This document shows positions 35,301-45,832 of a stretch of DNA of 64,000 nucleotides, in pieces (position 1 is the first letter of the stretch; each line of letters starts with the position of its first letter). Location: the NCBI GenBank assembly GCA_032718475.1, contig JAUCBJ010008823.1, positions 1 through 64,000 of the forward strand, given 5' to 3'. The stretch is from Nemertoderma westbladi. Lineage: Eukaryota > Xenacoelomorpha > Nemertodermatida > Nemertodermatidae. The notes under the pieces were generated by a model that made no database searches, was not told the origin of the DNA, and saw nothing but the letters and a program-made list of their open reading frames with translations. The translations under genes were made by a program, and so were the position numbers.

Positions 35301-38300
35301 TCATTGGATATTGCCAAGGTAAGTGAGTTCTTTTAGTTGACGCTAGGTGGAACAAAATCATTGGATAGTGCCAAGGTAAGTGAGTTCTTTTAGTTGACGC
35401 TAGGTGGAACAAAATCATTGGATATTGCCAAGGAAAGTGAGTTCTTTTAGTTGACGCTAGGTGGAACAAAATCATCGGATATTGCCAAGGTAAGTGAGTT
35501 CTTTTAGTTGACGCTAGGTGGAACAAAATCATTGGATATTGCCAAGGTAAGTGAGTTCTTTTAGTTGACGCTAGGTGGAACAAAATCATTGGATATTGCC
35601 AAGGAAAGTGAGTTCTTTTAGTTGACGCTAGGTGGAACAAAATCATTGGATATTGCCAAGGTAAGTGAGTTCTTTTAGTTGACGCTAGGTGGAACAAAAT
35701 CATTGGATATTGCCAAGGTAAGTGAGTTCTTTTAGTTGACGCTAGGTGGAACAAAATCATTGGATATTGCCAAGGTAAGTGAGTTCTTTTAGTTGACGCT
35801 AGGTGGAACAAAATCATTGGATAGTGCCAAGGTAAGTGAGTTCTTTTAGTTGACGCTAGGTGGAACAAAATCATTGGATATTGCCAAGGAAAGTGAGTTC
35901 TTTTAGTTGACGCTAGGTGGAACAAAATCATCGGATATTGCCAAGGTAAGTGAGTTCTTTTAGTTGACGCTAGGTGGAACAAAATCATTGGATATTGCCA
36001 AGGAAAGTGAGTTCTTTTAGTTGACGCTAGGTGGAACAAAATCATTGGATATTGCCAAGGTAAGTGAGTTCTTTTAGTTGACGCTAGGTGGAACAAAATC
36101 ATTGGATATTGCCAAGGTAAGTGAGTTCTTTTAGTTGACGCTAGGTGGAACAAAATCATTGGATAGTGCCAAGGTAAGTGAGTTCTTTTAGTTGACGCTA
36201 GGTGGAACAAAATCATTGGATATTGCCAAGGAAAGTGAGTTCTTTTAGTTGACGCTAGGTGGAACAAAATCATCGGATATTGCCAAGGTAAGTGAGTTCT
36301 TTTAGTTGACGCTAGGTGGAACAAAATCATTGGATATTGCCAAGGAAAGTGAGTTCTTTTAGTTGACGCTAGGTGGAACAAAATCATCGGATATTGCCAA
36401 GGTAAGTGAGTTCTTTTAGTTGACGCTAGGTGGAACAAAATCATTGGATATTGCCAAGGTAAGTGAGTTCTTTTAGTTGACGCTAGGTGGAACAAAATCA
36501 TTGGATAGTGCCAAGGTAAGTGAGTTATTTTAGTTGACGCTAGGTGGAACAAAATCATTGGATATTGCCAAGGAAAGTGAGTTCTTTTAGTTGACGCTAG
36601 GTGGAACAAAATCATCGGATATTGCCAAGGTAAGTGAGTTCTTTTAGTTGACGCTAGGTGGAACAAAATCATTGGATATTGCCAAGGAAAGTGAGTTCTT
36701 TTAGTTGACGCTAGGTGGAACAAAATCATTGGATATTGCCAAGGTAAGTGAGTTCTTTTAGTTGACGCTAGGTGGAACAAAATCATTGGATAGTGCCAAG
36801 GTAAGTGAGTTCTTTTAGTTGACGCTAGGTGGAACAAAATCATTGGATATTGCCAAGGTAAGTGAGTTCTTTTAGTTGACGCTAGGTGGAACAAAATCAT
36901 TGGATAGTGCCAAGGTAAGTGAGTTCTTTTAGTTGACGCTAGGTGGAACAAAATCATTGGATATTGCCAAGGAAAGTGAGTTCTTTTAGTTGACGCTAGG
37001 TGGAACAAAATCATCGGATATTGCCAAGGTAAGTGAGTTCTTTTAGTTGACGCTAGGTGGAACAAAATCATTGGATATTGCCAAGGAAAGTGAGTTCTTT
37101 TAGTTGACGCTAGGTGGAACAAAATCATCGGATATTGCCAAGGTAAGTGAGTTCTTTTAGTTGACGCTAGGTGAAACAAAATCATTGGATATTGCCAAGG
37201 TAAGTGAGTTCTTTTAGTTGACGCTAGGTGGAACAAAATCATTGGATATTGCCAAGGAAAGTGAGTTCTTTTAGTTGACGCTAGGTGAAACAAAATCATT
37301 GGATATTGCCAAGGTAAGTGAGTTCTTTTAGTTGACGCTAGGTGAAACAAAATTATTGGATATTGCCAAGGTAAGTGAGTTCTTTTAGTTGACGCTAGGT
37401 GAAACAAAATCATTGGATATTGCCAAGGTAAGTGAGATCTTTTAGTTGACGCTAGGTGGAACAAAATCATCGGATATTGCCAAGATAAGTGAGTTCTTTT
37501 AGTTGACGCTAGGTGGAACAAAATCATTGGATATTGCCAAGGTAAGTGAGTTCTTTTAGTTGACGCTAGGTGAAACAAAATCATTGGATATTGCCAAGGT
37601 AAGTGAGTTCTTTTAGTTGACGCTAGGTGGAACAAAATCATTGGATATTGCCAAGGTAAGTGAGTTCTTTTAGTTGACGCTAGGTGAAACAAAATCATTG
37701 GATATTGCCAAGGTAAGTGAGTTCTTTTAGTTGACGCTAGGTGAAACAAAATCATTGGATATTGCCAAGGTAAGTGAGTTCTTTTAGTTGACGCTAGGTG
37801 GAACAAAATCATTGGATATTGCCAAGGTAAGTGAGTTCTTTTAGTTGACGCTAGGTGAAACAAAATCATTGGATATTGCCAAGGTAAGTGAGTTCTTTTA
37901 GTTGACGCTAGGTGAAACAAAATCATTGGATATTGCCAAGGTAAGTGAGTTCTTTTAGTTGACGCTAGGTGGAACAATTTCATTGGATATTGCCAAGGTA
38001 AGTGAGTTCTTTTAGTTGACGCTAGGTGAAACAAAATCATTGGATATTGCCAAGGTAAGTGAGTTCTTTTAGTTGACGCTAGGTGGAACAAAATCATTGG
38101 ATATTGCCAAGGTAAGTGAGTTCTTTTAGTTGACGCTAGGTGGAACAAAATCATCGGATATTGCCAAGATAAGTGAGTTATTTTAGTTGACGCTAGGTGG
38201 AACAAAATAATTGGATATTGCCAAGGTAAGTGAGTTCTTTTAGTTGACGCTAGGTGGAACAAAATCATTGGATATTGCCAAGGTAAGTGAGTTCCTTTAG

Positions 38301-40258
38301 TTGACGCTAGGTGGAACAAAATCATTGGATATTGCCAAGGTAAGTGAGTTCTTTTAGTTGACGCTAGGATGTGGAAAATCATTGGATATTGCCAAGGTAA
38401 GTGAGTTCTTTTAGTTGACGCTAGGTGGAACAAAATCATTGGATATTGCCAAGGTAAGTGAGTTCTTTTAGTTGACGCTAGGTGGAACAAAATCATTGGA
38501 TATTGCCAAGGTAAGAAGTGAGTTCTTTTAGTTGACGCTAGGTGGAACAAAATCATTGGATATTGCCAAGGTAAGTGAGTTCATTTAGTTGACGCTAGGT
38601 GGAACAAAATCATTGGATATTGCCAAGGAAAGTGAGTTCATTTAGTTGACGCTAGGTGGAACAAAATCATTGGATATTGCCAAGGTAAGTGAGTTCTTTT
38701 AGTTGACGCTAGGATGTGGAAAATCATTGGATATTGCCAAGGTAAGTGAGTTCTTTTAGTTGACGCTAGGTGGAACAAAATCATTGGATATTGCCAAGGT
38801 AAGTGAGTTCTTTTAGTTGACGCTAGGTGAAACAAAATCATTGGATATTGCCAAGGTAAGTGAGTTCTTTTAGTTGACGCTAGGTGGAACAAAATCATTG
38901 GATATTGCCAAGGTAAGTGAGTTCTTTTAGTTGACGCTAGGTGAAACAAAATCATTGGATATTGCCAAGGTAAGTGAGTTCTTTTAGTTGACGCTAGGTG
39001 GAACAAAATCATTGGATATTGCCAAGGTAAGTGAGTTCTTTTAGTTGACGCTAGGTGGAACAAAATCATTGGATATTGCCAAGGTAAGTGAGTTCATTTA
39101 GTTGACGCTAGGTGGAACAAAATCATTGGATATTGCCAAGGAAAGTGAGTTCATTTAGTTGACGCTAGGTGGAACAAAATCATTGGATATTGCCAAGGTA
39201 AGTGAGTTCTTTTAGTTGACGCTAGGATGTGGAAAATCATTGGATATTGCCAAGGTAAGTGAGTTCTTTTAGTTGACGCTAGGTGGAACAAAATCATTGG
39301 ATATTGCCAAGGTAAGTGAGTTCTTTTAGTTGACGCTAGGATGTGGAAAATCATTGGATATTGCCAAGGTAAGTGAGTTCTTTTAGTTGACGCTAGGTGG
39401 AACAAAATCATTGGATATTGCCAAGGTAAGTGAGTTCTTTTAGTTGACGCTAGGTGGAACAAAATCATTGGATATTGCCAAGGTAAGTGAGTTCTTTTAG
39501 TTGACGCTAGGTGGAACAAAATCATTGGATATTGCCAAGGTAAGTGAGTTCTTTTAGTTGACGCTAGGTGGAACAAAATCATTCGATATTGCCAAGGTAA
39601 GTGAGTTCTTTTAGTTGACGCTAGGTGGAACAAAATCATTGGATATTGCCAAGGTAAGTGAGTTCTTTTATTTGACGCTAGGTGGAACAAATTCATTGGA
39701 TATTGCCAAAGAAAGTGAGTTCTTTTATTTGACGCTAGGTGGAACAAAATCATTGGATATTGCCAAGGTAAGTGAGTTCTTTTAGTTGACGCTAGGTGGA
39801 ACAAAATCATTGGATATTGCCAAGGTAAGTGAGTTCTTTTAGTTGACGCTAGGTGGAACAAAATCATTGGATATTGCCAAGGTAAGTGAGTTCTTTTAGT
39901 TGACGCTAGGTGGAACAAAATCATTGGATATTGCCAAGGTAAGTGAGTTCTTTTATTTGACGCTAGGTGGAACAAATTCATTGGATATTGCCAAAGAAAG
40001 TGAGTTCTTTTATTTGACGCTAGGTGGAACAAAATCATTGGATATTGCCAAGGTAAGTGAGTTCTTTTATTTGACGCTAGGTGGAACAAATTCATTGTAT
40101 ATTGCCAAAGAAAGTGAGTTCTTTTATTTGACGCTAGGTGGAACAAAATCATTGGATATTGCCAAGGAAAGTGAGTTCTTTTAGTTGACGCTAGGTGGAA
40201 CAAAATCATTGGATATTGCCAAGATAAGTGAGTTCTTTTAGTTGACGCTAGGGTGGGC
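26334..40258. repeat. 57-bp array, about 244 copies, built from an exon-intron junction
   Basis: The unit is GCTAGGTGGAACAAAATC, ATTGGATATTGCCAAG, GTAAGTGAGTTCTTTTAG, TTGAC: the 3' end of the TBC exon, its 5' splice site and 18 intronic bases. Nearly all of intron 26369-40879 is this array. Variants include GAAAGT for GTAAGT (just over a quarter of units in the central block), GATAGTGCC for GATATTGCC, and GTGAAAC for GTGGAAC. Because 57 is 19 codons, the minus strand is open for more than a thousand codons at a time. These frames are artefacts. The distal end (from about 40240) is degenerate. Confidence 0.97.
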
Positions 40259-40336
40259 AAAATCATTGGAATTGCCCAGACATTGCCGAGGCCCGAGGTA
40301 AGTAATATCTTTTAGTTAGAATGGGCAAAATAATTG

Positions 40337-40760
40337 TTATAGAAAGGCCAGATATAAAATACAGAACAGAATAATTAATGCACATTTAAATAATAATAAA
40401 ATACATGACATAATACAATTAACGAACAAAGCAACACAAAAACAGCACTGACAATGGGAAACAACAAAGAGTTAAAATTCGTCTGCCAGTCCAACACCGC
40501 GCAGACCCACCCCGTCACCAAATCCGAGAGCCCGCCAAGACCGACGTCCCCCTCGGAGGCAGAGGGAGTTGGACCGGAGGAGCGCGAACTGCAGCCGCCG
40601 GCGAACACCCCCCAGAACGCACGCGAGGCCCCTCTCTCTCATACCATCCCGCCTCGACACAAGTGTCTCGGCGAGTTGGCGGATTAGGATCTGGGCCTCA
40701 TCGCACCATACTCCATCAGTGGTGCCGACCAATGGGGTGAACGCCATCCTCCGGTCCTCG
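40337..40760 (-). mobile_element. 5'-truncated retrotransposon fragment with 12-bp target duplication
   Basis: GCAAAATAATTG at 40325-40336 is repeated exactly at 40760-40771 on the other side of a GC-richer insert of about 420 bp. On the minus strand the insert is open for about 91 codons. It contains FALLRSNSLCLRGGRRS, which I associate with the C-terminal tail of reverse-transcriptase proteins of non-LTR elements. The sequence right of the insert (AAAATAATTGGATATTACC) is another decayed 57-bp unit, so the insertion landed inside the array. Confidence 0.5.
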
Positions 40761-40879
40761 CAAAATAATTGGATATTACCAATATTAACTTCAAGGTTTT
40801 AGTTGATGCTTGGTATATGTAATAACATAAACATTTTTATAATTATAATTAAAAAATAAATAAACAACAATCTTTACAG

Positions 40880-41236
40880 GTTTTAACGTGTTGGCGGCCC
40901 TGATACTTGAGATTGTTGACCGCAGTGAGACCGACGCGCTAAAGGTGATGATCTACCTCATCGACAACGTTCTCCCTGCCAACTACTTCAGCAACAACCT
41001 CCGCGCTCTCTCCGTCGACATGGCTGTCTTCCGGGATCTCCTGCAGGATAAACTCCCCGAACTGAGCGGCCATCTGGAGACCCTGCAACGCCGATCCAAC
41101 GCCTCCTGCTGCACTCCAACGAGCTACGAACCCCCGCTCACCAACGTATTCACCATGCAGTGGTTTCTAACGCTATTCGCTACTTGTCTCCCAAAGTCTA
41201 CCGTTTTGCGGGTTTGGGATTCCATTTTACTAGAAG
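40880..41236 (+). CDS. TBC1D30: TBC1D30-type RabGAP, second visible exon (C-terminal half of TBC domain)
   Basis: Starts after CTTTACAG (ending 40879) and completes the Gly codon begun at 26368, so the phase is intact across the 14.5-kb intron. It encodes the helical second half of the TBC domain, with strongly conserved blocks such as NNLRALSVDMAVFRDLL and NVFTMQWFLTLFATCLP. A small Cys/Ser insertion lies between the two blocks. It ends at GAAG|GTCAGT (donor at 41237), phase 1. Confidence 0.9.
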
Positions 41237-42678
41237 GTCAGTTTACTTAGATTTATTTTAACTATTAGTGCTGCAGCTGCACAAATTACACATGTTACCT
41301 ATTTACTCAGCATTTCTTCCTAGGAATCCCCTTATGATTAATAGTTTAGTTTAGTTAACTAAATAAGTCATTGAGGGCTATAGCGCCTAGGGCACCATTG
41401 AAGGCAAAGGCTTGATACGCATCTGCATTAGAGATGATACACGCCCCGCCCTGTCTATACTGGATGCTCCTCTACCAGTGTTAGGTAACCTAACCCAGGA
41501 GGCCACTTGGTTCATGGTGTAACAAATGGACCCCTACAGTCGGCAGCAGGGCTGTAGGCCGTGGATAGGCGGAAGGTAATCAACCAACGGCTAGACATGC
41601 TGACAAGGTCGGCGGAAGGTAATCAACCAACGGCGATCCACTGCGAAGACGCTTGTAGGAGTTGCGACCACAAGCGGTTTACTCCCGCAACTGAAAGATA
41701 TTGTCCGAGTTCGCTCGACCTAGTAGTAGTAGTTTAGTTAATAGTAAACGTTAAAAAAACAGTTTTGGAAGGAGACCACCACAAGGCTCACGGCACTTAC
41801 AGTGTAGGTTAGAGTAAAATAGTACTTTATTAAGACAAACATTTACAATACAATACAATTATATAAAATACGATCTCTCACGGACGAAGTAAATAACGGT
41901 CAATAAAATAAAGTAAAAAAAAGTGCTCTAAAAAATGTAGGTCAGTAAAATGCAAATATTGTAGATACTGTAGTTCTTGGGTTATTTATCGGAACAATAA
42001 CAATGAGGTAGTTAAAAAAATTCCTGAGCCACGACGAGTAATTAAATCGCATTTAAGTAAAACGAAAGGCAGTGACTTAAAAAGTTGTTTAGTCAGTTTT
42101 ACCACCCAGCTGCTTATCACTCTCGGGTTCCCGATTTTCGGGACCGGGATTGCAATTTTGGATTAAATTCCTTAAAGTTATTATTATATGTGGCGGGTTT
42201 TGGGTAACACTCACTTTATCTTAAAGTCCTAAAATATTAGTAAGATAAAGTTATATTAAAATTATTTTGCAATTGATTACTGGATGGTTTACTGACATAA
42301 AAATTATTTCTAATATATAAATTTCCGTTCTGTTGGAACTATTTATCAGATTGTTCAAGAAATTTACTTTCAACTATCTTCCGGATCCCGGCCCAAATAA
42401 GTTGGGATCGGGATCGGAACCGGGTTTGCTTTTTTTGCCGCGATCCCGGTTTTTCGGGATCGGGATCCTGTTTAAACTAGTCTCTATACCAACAAATCGT
42501 TCTAATGGCTTTACTAAACTTAGAGAAGCATTAGTTTGCGAAATAAAGAAGTTAGTTTAATTGGCGCGGGAAACAGTATACTGTAAACATAATTCCTATT
42601 TATTCCATGTTCTTAATTTTAATTATTATTCTATTCATGTTCTAAGGGAGATTGAAAGAAACTTTTATTACCTCACAG
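41237..42678 (+). other. TBC1D30 intron with a dispersed repeat
   Basis: A repeat of about 340 bp at 41370-41735 contains a 24-bp direct repeat (GGCGGAAGGTAATCAACCAACGG split over 41570 and 41610) and ends in TAG triplets, like the 3' end of a non-LTR element or SINE. A GGGATCGGGATC-type simple repeat is at about 42380-42470. No exon seen. Confidence 0.5.
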
Positions 42679-43769
42679 GTTCCGAGGTTCTCCTCAGGGT
42701 GGCGCTGGCGATTTGGGCGCGATTGGGCGAGCGAATCATCGTCGTCCAATCAGCTGATGAGTTCTACTCGATCATGGGGGTTCTGGCCAATGAGATGCTC
42801 CATCTTAACCTAATGCCTGGGGAGGAACTCTTGCACACGATCTACAACATGGCGGGATTCCCTTATCCAACGCTAAACGAGCTGCGCGAGAAGTACACGT
42901 ACAATATAACTCCTTTTAGTAACAAACGGAGCAGTCAATCGGCAACCGTTGCCGCGTCTACCACCGTTGCTAAGCAGCACGCGGAGTTAGCGGAAGACGA
43001 TTTGATGGTTTCGTGTTTCGCCGGTATGCTACTCCCCGGGTTCGGTCGGAGCGCGCCAAGCAGACCGGAGACAGCGCGCAACGCGGACGCCGCCGACGTC
43101 GGACAGGCGAGTCCGGGGGCGTACGCCTCCAGCGGCGAGAGTGTGAGCGAGAGAACCGCGCCGATGGAACGCATGAGCACCGATATAAACGCCCTGCAGA
43201 AACAGTACGGGAAGATACAGAAGCGACAACGTCAAGTGCAGGTCTGCTACGATAAGCGGAACAACGATTGGGTTGCCGCCAGTAGGTTTCCCGATCGGGC
43301 TAGCCGGTTGCCAGATCGGGTTAATTTGTTGCAGCATCGGGGTAATACGATGCCGGATCGGGCAGACTCTGGGAGTCCTCTAAACGCGTCGCTCGCCGTC
43401 AATCATTTGTTTTTAGGGAATAGGGTGCGTAGCAACGGCGAGATAAAAATGCGTTGCGCCACTATCGATTACTCGAATAATGTTCTCAACCATCTCAAAC
43501 TCAAAGCGCCGGTCAGCGTGGAGTCGTTGAACGCCGCGAAACGAACGCGATGGAAAGGCGACGGGGACGAGTCAACGAGACGGCGACACTCCGCTAGTCG
43601 GCGTGCACAGAGAGGCAATAAAGAGGGTTGCTCGGCAACCGATAAGGTCTCTACAGACCCCAACAGAAACCCCGGTCGTTCCTTGTCTTTAGCTATTAAA
43701 TACACGCAACTCAAACCCAATATTAAACCCAATATCGGTATTAATGGCCTCCCCTACTTTAATAGTTAA
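42679..43769 (+). CDS. TBC1D30: TBC1D30-type RabGAP, terminal exon
   Basis: Begins after CCTCACAG (ending 42678), in phase with the previous exon, and runs to a TAA at 43767-43769. The first 70 codons finish the TBC domain and end with LREKYTYNITPF, a conserved stretch of the TBC1D30 group. The remaining 290 codons are disordered, with low-complexity repeats (near residues 200-225 of the exon product, Pro-Asp-Arg units). It includes the coiled MERMSTDINALQKQYGKI block and a VNHLFLG block that are characteristic of the TBC1D30 C-terminus. These two blocks separate the gene from other TBC families. The C-terminus is basic. Confidence 0.88.
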
Positions 43770-43787
43770 TCATCGGGATACAGGATA

Positions 43788-45832
43788 CTAAACTTTAGCT
43801 ATGCTAACACTGAACTTTAGCTATGCTAACACTGAACTTTAGCTATGTCATCACTGAACTTTAGCTATGTCATCACTGAACTTTAGCTATGCTAACACTA
43901 AACTTTAGCTATGTTATCACTGAACTTTAGCTATGCTAACACTGAACTTTAGCTATGTTATCACTGAACTTTAGCTATGTTATCACTGAACTTTAGCTAT
44001 GCTAACACTGAACTTTAGCTATGTTATCACTGAACTTTAGCTATGTTATCACTGAACTTTAGCTATGCTATCACTGAACTTTAGCTATGCTAACACTGAA
44101 CTTTAGCTATGCTAACACTGAACTTTAGCTATTTTATCACTGAACTTTAGGTATGCTATCACTGAACTTTAGCTATGCTAACACTGAACTTTAGCTATGC
44201 TAACACTGAACTTTAGCTATTTTATCACTGAACTTTAGCTATGCTATCACTGAACTTTAGCTATGCTAACACTGAACTTTAGCTATGCTAACACAAACTT
44301 TAGCTATGTTATCACTGAACTTTAGCTATGCTATCTCTAAACGTTAGCTATGCTAACACTGAACTTCAGCTATGCTAACACTGAACTTTAGCTATGTTAT
44401 CACTGAACTTTAGCTATGTTATCACTGAACTTTAGCTATGCTATCACTGAACTTTAGCTATGCTAACACTGAACTTTAGCTATGCTAACACTGAACTTTA
44501 GCTATTTTATCACTGAACTTTAGCTATGTTATAACTGAACTTTAGCTATGCTATCACTGAACTTTAGCTATGCTAACACTGAACTTTAGCTATGCTAACA
44601 CTGAACTTTAGCTATTTTATCACTGAACTTTAGCTATGCTAACACTGAACTTTAGCTATTTTATCACTGAACTTTAGCTATGCTATCACTGAACTTTAGC
44701 TATGCTAACACTGAACTTTAGCTATGCTAACACAAACTTTAGCTATGTTATCACTGAACTTTAGCTATGTTATCACTGAACTTTAGCTATGCTAACACTG
44801 AACTTTAGCTATTTTATCACTGAACTTTAGCTATGCTATCACTGAACTTTAGCTATGCTATCACTGAACTTTAGCTATGCTAACACTGAACTTTAGCTAT
44901 TTTATCACTGAACTTTAGCTATGCTATCACTGAACTTTAGCTATGCTATCACTGAACTTTAGCTATGCTACCACTGAACTTTAGCTATGCTAACACTAAA
45001 CTTTAGCTATGTTATCACTGAACTTTAGCTATGTTATCACTGAACTTTAGCTATGCTAACACTGAACTTTAGCTATGCTAACACTGAACTTTAGCTATGC
45101 TATTACTGAACTTTAGCTATGCTACCACTGAACTTTAGCTATGTCATCACTGAACTTTAGCTATGCTAACACTAAACTTTAGCTATGTTATCACTGAACT
45201 TTTGCTATGCTAACACTGAACGTTAGCTATGCTAACACTAAACTTTAGCTATGCTAACACTAAACTTTAGCTATGTTATCACTGAACTTTAGCTATGCTA
45301 ATACTGAACTTTAGCTATGCTAACACTAAACTTTAGCTATGCTAACACTAAACTTTAGCTATGTTATCACTGAACTTTAGCTATGCTAACACTAAACTTT
45401 AGCTATGCTATCGCTGAACTTTAGCTATGCTAACACTGAACTTTAGCTATGCTAACACTGAACTTTAGCTATGCTAACACTGAACTTTAGCTATGTTATC
45501 ACTGAACTTTAGCCATGCTATCACTGAACTTTAGCTATGCTAACACTGAACTTTAGCTATGCTAACACTGAACTTTAGCTATGTTATCACTGAACTTTTA
45601 GCTATGTTATCACTGAACTTTAGCTATGCTATCACTGAACTTTAGCTATGCTAACACTGAACTTTAGCTATGTTATCACTGAACTTTAGCTATTTTATCA
45701 CTGAACTTTAGCTATGCTATCACTGAACTTTAGCTATGCTAACACTGAACTTTAGCTATGCTAATACTGAACTTTAGCCAAGCTAACACTGAACTTTAGC
45801 TATGCTAACACTGAACTTTAGCTATGTTAATT
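43788..45832. repeat. 22-bp minisatellite, about 93 copies
   Basis: The unit is CTGAACTTTAGCTATGCTAACA, with common variants GTTATCA, TTTTATCA and GCTATCA in the second half. It starts 20 bases after the TBC1D30 stop codon, so it probably forms most of the 3' untranslated region. The unit length is not a multiple of three and no frame stays open. Confidence 0.95.

Noticed and set aside
26334-40258. CRISPR-like array
   Set aside because: There are no unique spacers, every unit is the same 57 bp, the context is a eukaryotic intron, and there are no cas genes.
26331-40266. Minus-strand open frames of 1,185, 1,442, 1,435, 143 and 371 codons made of 19-residue repeats
   Set aside because: They are the reverse translation of the 57-bp array (19 codons), stay open only because the unit has no stop in that frame, and change frame wherever the array has an indel.
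40454-40687. Plus-strand 77-codon frame in the retrotransposon fragment
   Set aside because: It is the antisense shadow of the minus-strand RT-tail-like frame.
42935-43337. Overlapping frames of 80-102 codons in the TBC1D30 last exon
   Set aside because: They are shadows in GC-rich coding sequence; the exon frame is supported by conserved blocks.
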